From Planktosalinus sp963975935 (GTDB lineage Bacteria > Bacteroidota > Bacteroidia > Flavobacteriales > Flavobacteriaceae), in contig CAXBIQ010000004.1 in the NCBI GenBank assembly GCA_963975935.1, positions 62,001 to 126,000 on the forward strand: a stretch of DNA of 64,000 nucleotides, given 5' to 3'. The notes under the pieces were generated by a model. It was given only the letters and a program-made list of their open reading frames with translations. It had not been told where the DNA came from and ran no database searches. How positions within the stretch are numbered: position 1 is the first letter of the stretch; each line of letters begins with the position of its first letter. Positions 1 through 8,783 of the stretch are shown here, one piece after another. The position numbers and the translations under genes were made by a program.

Positions 1-518
1 GAAGTGCCTTGTTTATCTTGTTTGCTGCTGAAGAAATCGGTCTTGTGGGAAGTAAGTATTATGTAGACAACCCCCTCCTTCCGCTTGATAAAATGGTATA
101 CTGCTTCAACAGTGATAATGCAGGTTACAATGACACCTCAAAAGTGACAATCATTGGCTTGTCCCGCACCACTGCGGGTGAGGATTTAAAAGTAGCTGTC
201 TCTGCATTCGGGCTGGAAGCCATTGACGACCCTGCACCGGAACAAAACCTCTTTGACCGAAGTGATAATGTACACTTTGCGGCAGCAGGCATACCCTCAC
301 CCACCTTTTCAATGGGCTTTACCTCCTTTTCAGGGAAGTTGACAGAAACATACCATCAACCCTCTGACAACCCGGATACAATTGATTATGATTATTTGGT
401 AGACTTTTTTAAATCATACGTCCTTGCCGGAAGGCTGATAGCAAACAACCCTAAAACACCATTTTGGGTAAGCGGTGATAAATATGAAGAAGCCGGAAAA
501 GAACTTTATAAAAAGTAA
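1..518 (+). CDS. M28 family zinc metallopeptidase, C-terminal part (5' end outside window)
   Basis: C-terminal part of a di-zinc aminopeptidase-type hydrolase. The reading frame is already open at base 3, so the start lies before the window; the TTG at base 9 is internal. Visible family signatures are the tandem Glu in FAAEE (general base plus metal ligand), the Asp in NSDNAGY and the His in ETYHQPSDNPD, which together form the M28 metal site. M28 enzymes remove N-terminal amino acids from peptides and are usually exported in Bacteroidota, but the N-terminus that would show a signal is missing. Substrate unknown. A heptamer repeat follows the stop codon directly. Confidence 0.88.
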   Translation, partial: SALFILFAAEEIGLVGSKYYVDNPLLPLDKMVYCFNSDNAGYNDTSKVTIIGLSRTTAGEDLKVAVSAFGLEAIDDPAPEQNLFDRSDNVHFAAAGIPSPTFSMGFTSFSGKLTETYHQPSDNPDTIDYDYLVDFFKSYVLAGRLIANNPKTPFWVSGDKYEEAGKELYKK

Positions 519-549
519 GAAGTTAAAAGTACAAAAGTAGAAATTAAAG
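519..549 (+). repeat. Degenerate period-7 repeat
   Basis: About four heptamers of the type AAGTTAA, AAGTACA, AAAGTAG, AAATTAA directly after the peptidase stop codon. The units are degenerate but the 7-base spacing is kept. Same style as the arrays at 575, 16167, 21802, 21902, 25486 and 53021. Confidence 0.5.
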
Positions 550-574
550 GGTCAGCTATTTTCAAACATTCTCA

Positions 575-620
575 AACCTGAAACACTACACAAACCTGAA
601 ACCTTGAACCTTGAACCAAA
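575..620 (+). repeat. Degenerate period-7 repeat (AACCTTG type)
   Basis: Units AACCTGA, AACACTA, then AACCTGA, AACCTTG, AACCTTG, AACCAAA in steps of seven, with one short break. The array ends three bases before the ATG of the DUF1456 gene, so it forms that gene's 5' leader region. Confidence 0.65.
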
Positions 621-623
621 ACT

Positions 624-881
624 ATGACCAACAACGACATCCTGAAAAAACTGCGTGTAGCCTTAAAGCTTACAAACGATGACATCATCACCATTATGAA
701 GCTTGTCGATTTTAATGTTTCCAAATCAGAGCTGGGGGCATTATTTCGTCGTGAAGACCATCCAAAATATATGGAATGTGGCGATCAGTTTTTGCGCAAT
801 TTTCTCAATGGTTTAATTATATACCTGCGGGGACCCCTGGAACAAAAGCCGGATAAAAATAAAAACAGCCCGAATCAATGA
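624..881 (+). CDS. DUF1456 family protein (single-domain YehS-like)
   Basis: 85-residue protein matching the DUF1456 domain: the start NNDILKKLRVAL, the middle EDHPKYMECGDQFLRNFLNG and the end of the domain are clear. E. coli YehS has two such domains; this protein has one, most like the second YehS repeat. The function is not established for the family. No signal peptide or membrane segment, so probably cytoplasmic. The last codons and stop lie inside the stem of a terminator-like hairpin. Identification of the family is firm; the role is unknown. Confidence 0.85.
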   Translation: MTNNDILKKLRVALKLTNDDIITIMKLVDFNVSKSELGALFRREDHPKYMECGDQFLRNFLNGLIIYLRGPLEQKPDKNKNSPNQ

Positions 882-894
882 TCCGGGCAGTTTT
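868..894 (+). terminator. Rho-independent terminator after the DUF1456 gene
   Basis: GCCCG (868-872) pairs with CGGGC (884-888), and inner bases also pair apart from one mismatch; TTTT follows at 891-894. The hairpin overlaps the end of the coding region. Confidence 0.65.
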
Positions 895-929
895 AACTAA
901 CATTAATTGGGGATAAAAAAAGGGAATTG

Positions 930-1409
930 CTAATTCTTGGTAAAAACAAGATTGTCAGTACCGCCATTGCCACCACTTATATCTATTAGTTCTATAGTTG
1001 TGTTGTTCATTGACACGATATCCCAGTCATCTGTTAAATCCTCAAAATTAGGTGGTGAAGCAAAAAAAATATTAAAATCAGTATCATCATCACTGCTACT
1101 GTCATCGTCATCAGATGAATTACTATCATCAGTGATAGACCAGGTTCCGGTTACTTCAACTTCACCCTTGGTAGCTGTTAAGTTTCCATTAGGGTTAAAA
1201 ACAAAAGTATACCCTGTAAAATCAGAGGTTTCATCCTGACCGGAATCTATATAACTGGAAATTCGCCAGCTGCCGGTTTCTGCAACATCTTCTAATTGTG
1301 AGACATCTGTGTTGTTATTGTTAACGCCATCATCATCGTTGGAACAAGTTGAAGACATTAAACTCATTGATACTAGGGCAATTATGCCCAGAATTACATT
1401 TTTTCTCAT
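930..1409 (-). CDS. Lipoprotein with one lipocalin-like module
   Basis: 159-residue lipoprotein: hydrophobic signal and lipobox with Cys at about residue 22 (SSTCS). The rest is one module of about 110 residues starting with a GSWRISSYIDSG-like strand, then TGYTFVFNPNG, GTWSITDD, DDWDIVSM and ending DNLVFTKN. The same module occurs twice at the C-terminus of the upstream lipoprotein. A very acidic Ser/Asp insert sits at about residues 93-111. The 27-base gap to the upstream gene suggests one transcript. It resembles lipocalin-like domains of Bacteroidota lipoproteins; the ligand is unknown. Probably anchored in the outer membrane. Confidence 0.75.
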   Translation of the reverse strand: MRKNVILGIIALVSMSLMSSTCSNDDDGVNNNNTDVSQLEDVAETGSWRISSYIDSGQDETSDFTGYTFVFNPNGNLTATKGEVEVTGTWSITDDSNSSDDDDSSSDDDTDFNIFFASPPNFEDLTDDWDIVSMNNTTIELIDISGGNGGTDNLVFTKN

Positions 1410-1436
1410 AAGATTTGGATTAATTATTTATTGGTT

Positions 1437-2831
1437 TTAGAATTTTTCAAAAGTTAATATATCAGCATCACTGTCATCGTCATCCCGCAGTTGCACCTGG
1501 GAATCAGTAAAGGAAATAACATCCCAGTCATCATCAAGGTCATCAAGGGGATAAACATCATTAAAGTTTATAATAAGTTTCAGGTTATCACCAGATCCGG
1601 TCACAAACCACGTTCCGTTAAAGTTACCGGAAGAATTTGAAGCCACTACGGTGCCGCTTTCCTGAAAATCAAAACTAAAAGAATTGAAATCTGATGTTTC
1701 ATCGTCTTCACCGTCGTCGAGATACAAGGCTACAAACCACGCACCATCTTCAAGCGCATCACGCAGTTCCTGGCCTTGGGTGCCCCCGCCCCCTGTAGAG
1801 GGTGTTCTGGAAAAAGTGAGGTAATCTGTACTGCCATCACCTCCGCTTACATCAAACAAACGTATAAGTTCCTGGGAGAATTCGATTACCTTCCAGTCTT
1901 CTTCCAACTCTTCAAATGGATCATCATCACCAAAGTCTAGATTAAGCTTCAATTGTCCGCCACTTGAAGTCGTTACTGACCAGTTTCCGTTTTCAGTTTC
2001 ATCATCATTAGTTGCAAACGCGCTTCCGTCTGTATTAAAGAAAAACTCATACCCTTCAAATTCATAGGTTTCATCCTCATCGTCAAAGAAGAAAGAAATA
2101 AACCAACTGTCTGTGGTTAATACTTCTTCAAGATCAAGAGGAGAAGGAGGATTTGTTACCACATCTTCACAACTTTCTATAAGTCCTTGTAATTGTGCAT
2201 TACTGGTGACAGTAACATTACTGCCGTCTGCAAGAACTACCGTTATGGGAAAATCCAAAGCGATATAAGTGTCCTCCTCAAGACTTGATAGAAATGCAAA
2301 AAGGGCTGCATCATCATTAATTACAACCGTTCCTGTTTGTTCATTATCTGCATTATAAGTAAAGAAGGTTACCGGGTACACAAGGCTTATACAATTTATG
2401 GCCTCATCAATGCTGTCACATACATCACCCAAACCATTTAACTCTTGTTGGGTATTGACAACAGCTGTGGAAAAATCCTCAAATACAACGGTAATGGGAA
2501 ATACAATGGTGATTTCAGCACTGGTATTGGAAAGGGCTGTAACATCTTCTTCATTTTCTAAAGTAATGGTCTGCCCGTTTACAATCACCTGATAGGGAAA
2601 TTGAATCGAAGAACAGGAGGTTCCGTCAATAAAATCATCAAAACTTCCGCTGTTTTGTGACGTGTTGAGTAAAAGTTTGGCAAGCACAGAACTTGCGGTA
2701 AGGGTCTCATCAGGAGTGTCATTTATAAATTCTGATTCCTCCTTTTGACATGATGTAAACAGAAAACTCATAAAGAGTAAAAAGACACACATAAAGAGAA
2801 ACAGAACGATAGAAAATTTTTGGTTTTTCAT
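1437..2831 (-). CDS. Modular lipoprotein: two N-terminal repeats plus two lipocalin-like modules
   Basis: About 464 residues from the preferred ATG at 2831. The open frame continues 13 codons further, but this Met begins a typical signal with lipobox FTSC (Cys about 28). The N-terminal half has two related units containing SSIQFPYQVIVNG / FPITVVFEDF and SLVYPVTFFTYN / FPITVVLADG. The C-terminal half has two copies of the module also seen in the downstream gene, each beginning around DSWFISFFFDD or GAWFVALYLDD and ending near YLTFSR or ILTFEKF. The protein is strongly acidic. It is divergent from the sigma factor gene. Function unknown; the context suggests a surface component of the ECF/TonB locus. 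Confidence 0.8.
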   Translation of the reverse strand: MKNQKFSIVLFLFMCVFLLFMSFLFTSCQKEESEFINDTPDETLTASSVLAKLLLNTSQNSGSFDDFIDGTSCSSIQFPYQVIVNGQTITLENEEDVTALSNTSAEITIVFPITVVFEDFSTAVVNTQQELNGLGDVCDSIDEAINCISLVYPVTFFTYNADNEQTGTVVINDDAALFAFLSSLEEDTYIALDFPITVVLADGSNVTVTSNAQLQGLIESCEDVVTNPPSPLDLEEVLTTDSWFISFFFDDEDETYEFEGYEFFFNTDGSAFATNDDETENGNWSVTTSSGGQLKLNLDFGDDDPFEELEEDWKVIEFSQELIRLFDVSGGDGSTDYLTFSRTPSTGGGGTQGQELRDALEDGAWFVALYLDDGEDDETSDFNSFSFDFQESGTVVASNSSGNFNGTWFVTGSGDNLKLIINFNDVYPLDDLDDDWDVISFTDSQVQLRDDDDSDADILTFEKF

Positions 2832-2872
2832 GGCTATAGGTTTATACATAAATATAACAAGTTGTATCAAAA

Positions 2873-2881
2873 ATACCCTAC
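2873..2881 (-). promoter_or_regulatory. Candidate ECF-sigma promoter element before the lipoprotein operon
   Basis: On the minus strand this reads GTAGGGTAT, followed by TTTTGATACAAC. The same nonamer stands before fecR. The distance to the ATG at 2831 is 41 bases, against 42 bases at fecR. That conserved distance suggests a promoter element recognised by the neighbouring sigma factor; this is inference. Confidence 0.55.
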
Positions 2882-2937
2882 CTTCATATATTAGATTTTT
2901 TTAAATATATTTACAAAAAAGTTAAATAGGAAACTTT

Positions 2938-3447
2938 ATGCCCCACGAAGATAACGTTTGTAAGGAGTCTGTTTATCAAAAAATTTTTAATTCACTCTCC
3001 CCTGCTATTTACAACTTTATCTATTTTAAGTGTGGAAATTCCGCACAGGCAGAAGATCTGGTGCAGGAAGCCTTCATCAAACTATGGGAAAATTGTGAAA
3101 AAGTAACTCAGGCTAAAGCCAAATCATTTCTCTACACAGTTTGCAACAATGCTTTTTTAAATGAAGTGGCTCACAATAAAGTGGTGTTGAAATTTATTAA
3201 AAAAACAGGACCCGCAATCAATGAACAATCCCCGCAGTATGTCCTGGAAGAAAAAGAATTTGAACAAAAACTGCAAAAGGCCCTTTCTAATTTAACCGAA
3301 GCCCAGCGCACCGCTTTTTTAATGAACCGCATTGAGGGCAAAAAATACCGTGAAATAGCCGAAATTCTTGACATTTCAGTAAAAGCAGTGGAAAAACGTA
3401 TGAGCCAGGCTCTGGAATCCTTGCGAAAGGATATAAAGAATATTTAA
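2938..3447 (+). CDS. RNA polymerase ECF-type sigma factor (FecI-like)
   Basis: 169-residue sigma-70 family protein of the short ECF type. Region 2 is visible around residues 22-90 with AEDLVQEAFIKLWEN; region 4 lies around 110-165 with LTEAQRTAFLMNRIEGKKYREIAEIL and a helix-turn-helix. There is no region 3 or N-terminal extension. The gene is followed after 57 bases by an anti-sigma gene and then a TonB receptor with an STN domain, the arrangement of FecI-type cell-surface signalling. It should be held inactive by FecR until the receptor binds its substrate. Likely targets are the two GTAGGGTAT-preceded genes here. Confidence 0.93.
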   Translation: MPHEDNVCKESVYQKIFNSLSPAIYNFIYFKCGNSAQAEDLVQEAFIKLWENCEKVTQAKAKSFLYTVCNNAFLNEVAHNKVVLKFIKKTGPAINEQSPQYVLEEKEFEQKLQKALSNLTEAQRTAFLMNRIEGKKYREIAEILDISVKAVEKRMSQALESLRKDIKNI

Positions 3448-3453
3448 AAAAAA

Positions 3454-3462
3454 GTAGGGTAT
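3454..3462 (+). promoter_or_regulatory. Candidate ECF-sigma promoter element before fecR
   Basis: GTAGGGTAT followed by ATTAAAGTATAAC, with 42 bases to the fecR ATG. It matches the element upstream of the divergent lipoprotein gene in both sequence and distance. This would allow fecR and the receptor to be transcribed separately from the sigma gene. Confidence 0.55.
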
Positions 3463-3504
3463 ATTAAAGTATAACTGTTTTATATATAATATAAAGAAAA
3501 CCCA

Positions 3505-4407
3505 ATGAGTGAAAAATTACTACATAAATTTCTAAATCACGAAATCACTGAAGCAGAGCTTGAAACACTCAAGGCCACTGATGTCTATCGTGAGTATATA
3601 AAAATTGCCTCTCATACTGCTGAAATGAAAACCCCGGGCTTTGACAAAGAACAAGTCTGGGCAAAACTCGCTGAAAAGAAAAGCGCAAAAGAAAAGAAAA
3701 CCCTGCAATTATTCAATTACAGGAACCTGCTCAAATATGCAGCCGTTTTTGTGTTGTTGCTTGCAGGTTACTTTTATGTGACAAATCTGGACACGAGTAT
3801 AAGTGCTGATCTTGCCGAAAAGAGATCCTTCAACCTTCCCGATAATTCTGAAGTGGTGCTCAATGCCGGTTCAAAAGTCAATTACAACAAAAATTCGTGG
3901 AACAAAGAGAGAGTACTTTCTCTGGAAGGGGAAGCCTTTTTCAACGTGGCCAATGGTAAAAAATTTGCTGTTGAAACCGCTCAGGGAATTGTAAGTGTTC
4001 TGGGTACCGAATTTAATGTGCAAAGCCGCAACAATCATTTTCACGTGAGTTGCTATGAAGGTTTGGTGCGTGTCTCATTTAATGGTGAAGACATACAACT
4101 TCCTGCAGGGAACAGCGTTATCATAGAAGACGGCAGGATTGTCGCCCGTCAGGAAATAAGTGGCACAAAACCCGGCTGGATGCTGAATGAGAGTTCCTTT
4201 GAAAACATGACACTTGAAAATGTGGTCGCAGAAATGGAACGCCAGTATGGTGTTACCATAAGCCTTGAAAACGTTGATGAAAAGATGAGATTTTCAGGTG
4301 CCTTCACACACAAAGACCTTGAAGCAGCTCTAAAAACTGTCTGTGTGCCGTTACAACTCAAATACACGATTGACAAACAAAGGGGCATAATAATATATGG
4401 GGATTAA
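3505..4407 (+). CDS. FecR family anti-sigma factor
   Basis: 300 residues. The N-terminal cytoplasmic part (1-75) would bind the sigma factor, one transmembrane segment lies at about 76-92, and a periplasmic FecR domain follows with RSFNLPDNSEVVLNAGS and LSLEGEAFFNVA, then VLGTEFNVQ. The C-terminus is a DUF4974-like domain (about 230-300, FENMTLENVVAEMERQYGV). FecR proteins transmit a signal from the outer-membrane receptor to the ECF sigma factor. The stop overlaps the next gene by 11 bases, which suggests coupled translation of receptor and regulator. Confidence 0.92.
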   Translation: MSEKLLHKFLNHEITEAELETLKATDVYREYIKIASHTAEMKTPGFDKEQVWAKLAEKKSAKEKKTLQLFNYRNLLKYAAVFVLLLAGYFYVTNLDTSISADLAEKRSFNLPDNSEVVLNAGSKVNYNKNSWNKERVLSLEGEAFFNVANGKKFAVETAQGIVSVLGTEFNVQSRNNHFHVSCYEGLVRVSFNGEDIQLPAGNSVIIEDGRIVARQEISGTKPGWMLNESSFENMTLENVVAEMERQYGVTISLENVDEKMRFSGAFTHKDLEAALKTVCVPLQLKYTIDKQRGIIIYGD

Positions 4408-6970
4408 AAAAAGGGGGCTAATCATCTTATGTAGTATTTTATTGATGTTCCCATTCGGGAATCACACAGCTATTGCACAGGAAAATAACCAATCCTTATT
4501 AACGGTCATCACTCAATTGGAAGAGCTCTTTGAGGTCCGTTTCTCATATGCAAGTCGTGATATTGAGAATGTAACCGTTAACCGACCTGACTATGACAAA
4601 CCACTACCGGAAATCCTCGAAACTTTAAACAAAAGCAGTTCCCTCTATTTTAAGTTTATCGATGAGCGCTACATTGCCATTACCCAAAACCCCGATGCTT
4701 TTATAACCCTGTGCGGGCAATTGATAAATGGAGACAGCGGTTTTCCGCTGGAAGGAGCGTCCATACAAGTTCAAGGTAGCGGGCAGGCGACCGTCTCAGA
4801 TACAAACGGAGCTTTCACACTTCAAAACGTTCAAAATACCGCCCTGCTGGAAATAAGGTACATAGGTTTTGAAACCCTCACGGTCAACGCCGGTACATTG
4901 CAGGAAGCAGAACCCTGCCCCTCTATTACTGTGCAGCCCATAGTAAGTCAATTGGAAGACGTGGTACTAAAGGATATCTTTACCCGTGGCATAAACAAAA
5001 ATAAAGACGGTTCTGTGACGATGCAGGTGGAAGTATTTGGCAACCTTCCCGGACTCACAGAGCCCGATGTACTTCACATGATACAGGCACTGCCTGGTGT
5101 GGTAAGTGCAGACGAAACCATCTCAAACATCAACATCCGCGGGGGAACTACAGATGAAAACCTCATCCTTTGGGATGACATCAAAATGTATCAAAACGGG
5201 CATTTCTTTGGAATGATTTCAGGTTTTAACCCATACCTGACCAACAAAGTGACTTTTTTTAAAAACGGAACTCCTGCACGCTTTGGCGAAAGTGTTTCAG
5301 GCGTAGTGGCCATGCACGCCTCTGATGAAATTCACGAAAAAACGACCATGGGCTTTCAACTCAATATGATCAATTTTGGGGCCTTTGCCAAAATACCCGT
5401 AAACGATAAACTAGCCATTCACGTCTCAGGAAGGCGTTCTTTTACAGACCTTTTTGAAAGCCCAGCATACACCCGCCTTTTTGATAAAGTGTTTCAGGAT
5501 ACTGAAATCACAAACCTGCAAAACACCTCAGGCACAGGTGATTTAACCTCTGAAGAAGATTTTTCATTCTATGACTTTAGCCTGAAAACCATTTACAAAG
5601 CCTCTGAAAAAGACCGTTTTCGTGTCAATTTTCTAACCATCGACAACAAACTTGATTTTACCGAAACCTTTACTACACAAGCTTTAGAAAACTCTGAAAC
5701 CAGCGAACTCAATCAAAGGAGCATCGCCGGCGGCATTTCCTGGAACCGTCAATGGAAAAGCAATGTTTCTACCAATGCACTCGTGTATGGCTCATACTAT
5801 TTACTGGACGCCTCCAACCTGGACATATTTTCCACCCAACAGTTTGACCAGACAAACGAGGTGCTGGAAACCGGAACCAAACTCGATGTAAAATGGAAAT
5901 GGATAGAAGACAATGAACTCACCGCCGGCTATCATTTTAATGAAACTGGAATCACAAACAGCCAGGAAGTGAACATCCCTCAATTTCGCAACTATGTAAA
6001 AGAAGTGTTGCGCAACCACGCATTATTTCTAAGCAACTTTTTGGAAATACCCACCACCCACACAAGCATTAACGCCGGGCTGCGGCTCAATCATTTGACA
6101 AAGTTCAAAAGGACACTTGTAGAGCCCAGATTGAACGTTCACCAGAAGCTGGGCAACGGCTTTGCCGTTGAAGGGGCGTATGAACAAAAAAGCCAGACCG
6201 TCACACAACGCATCGATTTTCAAAGCGACTTTTTGGGTGTTGAAAAGAGAAGATGGGTCCTGGCAAATGATGAATCTGTACCTGTATTAACAAGCCGGCA
6301 ATATTCATTGACCCTCATATATCAGAAGAACAACTGGTTGCTGCAGGCAGAGGGATACTCTAAAGATGTTGAGGGTATTACCACCGCCAACCAGGGGTTC
6401 CAGAACCAGCTGCAGTTTATTAGAACCACCGGCAGTTACAATTCTAACGGTCTCGAATTCATCATCAATAAAAAGACTAAAAACTGGAGCACCTGGTTCA
6501 GCTATACCTATGCCAATACCGAATATACTTTTGAAAACCTGGACCCGGAAACCTTTCCGCATAATTTTGACATCACCCATCAGGCATCACTCGCCACTTC
6601 ATACACCATTCAAAACTTCAAACTGGCAGGAGGCATCAACTGGCATAGCGGGAGGCCCTTGACCCTGCCCCTGGGAGAGAATGCAGTGGAAATCAATAAC
6701 GGCGAACCGGTAATTCAATACAACACACCAAATGAAGTCAGAAATGATGACTTCTTCAGGGTAGACCTCTCTGCGGAATATGACTTTAAAATCGGGCCGG
6801 CAGTAAACGGCAAGCTCAATGCTGCCGTGCTCAATGTGACCAACCGTAAAAATGTCTTAAATACCTATTTCGTTACAGAAACCAATGCCGAAGGAGAACC
6901 CGAAATCAACCGTGTGGAACAGCTTTCCCTGGGGCTAACACCCAATGTATCCCTGCAGGTGGTCTTTTGA
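4397..6970 (+). CDS. TonB-dependent receptor with STN signalling domain
   Basis: 857 residues: signal peptide to about residue 27 (AIAQ), an STN domain at about 30-85 that can contact FecR, a carboxypeptidase-D regulatory-like domain at about 108-175, a plug around 205-300 (IQALPGVVSADETISNINIRGG), then a beta-barrel ending in SLQVVF with the usual terminal Phe. The receptor should import a substrate through the outer membrane with TonB energy and report its presence to the sigma/anti-sigma pair. No SusD partner is beside it, so it is not a classical SusC. Substrate not predictable. Its stop lies one base from that of the converging argS. Confidence 0.9.
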   Translation: MGIKKRGLIILCSILLMFPFGNHTAIAQENNQSLLTVITQLEELFEVRFSYASRDIENVTVNRPDYDKPLPEILETLNKSSSLYFKFIDERYIAITQNPDAFITLCGQLINGDSGFPLEGASIQVQGSGQATVSDTNGAFTLQNVQNTALLEIRYIGFETLTVNAGTLQEAEPCPSITVQPIVSQLEDVVLKDIFTRGINKNKDGSVTMQVEVFGNLPGLTEPDVLHMIQALPGVVSADETISNINIRGGTTDENLILWDDIKMYQNGHFFGMISGFNPYLTNKVTFFKNGTPARFGESVSGVVAMHASDEIHEKTTMGFQLNMINFGAFAKIPVNDKLAIHVSGRRSFTDLFESPAYTRLFDKVFQDTEITNLQNTSGTGDLTSEEDFSFYDFSLKTIYKASEKDRFRVNFLTIDNKLDFTETFTTQALENSETSELNQRSIAGGISWNRQWKSNVSTNALVYGSYYLLDASNLDIFSTQQFDQTNEVLETGTKLDVKWKWIEDNELTAGYHFNETGITNSQEVNIPQFRNYVKEVLRNHALFLSNFLEIPTTHTSINAGLRLNHLTKFKRTLVEPRLNVHQKLGNGFAVEGAYEQKSQTVTQRIDFQSDFLGVEKRRWVLANDESVPVLTSRQYSLTLIYQKNNWLLQAEGYSKDVEGITTANQGFQNQLQFIRTTGSYNSNGLEFIINKKTKNWSTWFSYTYANTEYTFENLDPETFPHNFDITHQASLATSYTIQNFKLAGGINWHSGRPLTLPLGENAVEINNGEPVIQYNTPNEVRNDDFFRVDLSAEYDFKIGPAVNGKLNAAVLNVTNRKNVLNTYFVTETNAEGEPEINRVEQLSLGLTPNVSLQVVF

Positions 6971-6971
6971 T

Positions 6972-8750
6972 TTACATGCGCTCAGGCACATCAACACCCA
7001 GCAACCCACAGGCAGATTGAATCACCTCACCCACTTTTCGCGAAAGCTGAACACGAAACTGTCGCTTTCCTTCCTCTATCTCTGCCAGTATGGGAACACT
7101 CTGATAGAATGAATTATAGGCTTTTACAAGATCATAAGTGTAATTGGCTACCAATGCCGGACTGAAACCGGCTGCAGCATTGTTGATGACTTCAGGATAC
7201 AACGCTAATTGTTTGATGAGCTCTTTTTCTTTTTCGTGCATTTCCACCGATGCCGGCAAACTGTAAGTGGAATTGCTGTCCTTTCGTAGAATGGATTGAA
7301 TGCGGGCATAGGTATACTGTATAAAAGGACCGGTATTCCCCTGAAAATCAACACTTTCTTCAGGGTTGAAAAGTATGCGCTTTTTGGGGTCTACTTTTAG
7401 GATATAGTATTTCAATGCACCAAGCCCGATGGTTTTGTAAAGGGATTCTTTTTCTGTTACCGTATAACCGTCCAGTTTACCCAATTCTTCAGAAAGGTCT
7501 TTGGCGGTTTGCGCCATATCTGCAACCAGGTCGTCGGCATCTACCACGGTGCCTTCGCGGCTTTTCATTTTGCCGCTCGGCAAATCAACCATACCATAAC
7601 TCAGGTGAAAGAGGTTCTCTGCCCACGCATACCCCAGTTTTTTCAGGATTAGAAACAAAACCTTAAAGTGATAGTCCTGCTCATTCCCCACGGTATAAAC
7701 CATACCGCCCACATCAGGGTGGTCTTTTACCCGCTGTATGGCAGTGCCGATATCCTGGGTCATATAAACGGCAGTACCGTCACTGCGCAAAACAATTTTT
7801 TCGTCCAGACCTTCATCGGTCAGGTCAATCCAGACGCTGCCGTCATCTTTCCGGTAAAAAACTCCTTTTTCAAGGCCTTCGGCCACCACGTCTTTCCCTA
7901 AGAGGTAGGTGTCGCTTTCGTAGTAATTTTTATCAAAATCAACGCCTATTTCTTTATACGTCACATCAAAACCTTCATAGACCCAACCGTTCATCATCTT
8001 CCACAAGGCCACGGTTTCAGCATCACCGTTTTCCCATTTCTGGAGCATCAACTGGGCCTCCAGTAAGAGCGGGGCCTTCTTTTTAGCCTCTTCTATGGTC
8101 TTGCCCTGCGACAGCAATACTGCAACCTCTTTTTTGTATTCCTGATCAAATTTTACATAATACTTCCCCACCAGCTTATCACCTTTTAATCCCGTGCTCT
8201 CAGGGGTTTCACCGCCACCAAATTTCTTCCACGCAAGCATGCTTTTGCAAATATGAATGCCGCGATCATTGATTATCTGGGTTTTGTAAACTTTTTTACC
8301 GGCAGCCTTTAAAATTTCGGCCACGGAATAACCCAGCAAGACATTTCTTATATGCCCTAAATGCAAAGGTTTGTTGGTATTGGGCGATGCATATTCAACC
8401 ATCATGGCGGGAGCATCGGCGGTTATGGGCTGAAAACCATAACGCGTATCATCTTTGATGTGGTTAAAGAAATCAAAGTAAAAAGCATCTGAAATCACAA
8501 TATTTAAAAAGCCTTTGACCACATTAAAGCTTGAAACCTCAGCAACATTTGCAACAAGGTAAGCCCCCAGCTCCTGTCCCAGTTGCTCCGGATTGGTTTT
8601 TACCTGGCGCAGCATAGGAAAGGTAACCACCGTGATATCGCCTTCAAAATCCTTGCGCGTTGCCTGAAATTCAACAGCAGGGAGTTCTGTGTGATACAAC
8701 GAAAGAAAAGCTTCTTTGATTTTGGTTTCCAGGGTTTGCTGTAAGCTCAT
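6972..8750 (-). CDS. argS: Arginyl-tRNA synthetase
   Basis: 592-residue class I aminoacyl-tRNA synthetase that charges tRNA-Arg. The N-terminal Arg-S domain, the HIGH motif as HLGH at residues 130-133 (within NTNKPLHLGHIRN), the KMSKS-equivalent MKSREG near 377-382 and a C-terminal DALR-type anticodon domain ending in VPERM are all visible. The length is normal for the bacterial enzyme. A -7 element TATCTTTG lies 33 bases before the start. It stands alone and converges with the TonB receptor gene. No anomalies seen. Confidence 0.97.
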   Translation of the reverse strand: MSLQQTLETKIKEAFLSLYHTELPAVEFQATRKDFEGDITVVTFPMLRQVKTNPEQLGQELGAYLVANVAEVSSFNVVKGFLNIVISDAFYFDFFNHIKDDTRYGFQPITADAPAMMVEYASPNTNKPLHLGHIRNVLLGYSVAEILKAAGKKVYKTQIINDRGIHICKSMLAWKKFGGGETPESTGLKGDKLVGKYYVKFDQEYKKEVAVLLSQGKTIEEAKKKAPLLLEAQLMLQKWENGDAETVALWKMMNGWVYEGFDVTYKEIGVDFDKNYYESDTYLLGKDVVAEGLEKGVFYRKDDGSVWIDLTDEGLDEKIVLRSDGTAVYMTQDIGTAIQRVKDHPDVGGMVYTVGNEQDYHFKVLFLILKKLGYAWAENLFHLSYGMVDLPSGKMKSREGTVVDADDLVADMAQTAKDLSEELGKLDGYTVTEKESLYKTIGLGALKYYILKVDPKKRILFNPEESVDFQGNTGPFIQYTYARIQSILRKDSNSTYSLPASVEMHEKEKELIKQLALYPEVINNAAAGFSPALVANYTYDLVKAYNSFYQSVPILAEIEEGKRQFRVQLSRKVGEVIQSACGLLGVDVPERM

Positions 8751-8783
8751 GGGTGTGGGTTTTTAAACATTTTTTTCAGTGCG

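Noticed and set aside
1080..1140. Tandem ATC/ATCATC-like repeat suspected as a microsatellite
   Set aside because: It encodes the Ser/Asp-rich insert of the lipoprotein and has no constant unit.
4397..4407. Possible frameshift between fecR and the TonB receptor gene
   Set aside because: Both proteins have complete, separate domain sets; the 11-base overlap is translational coupling.
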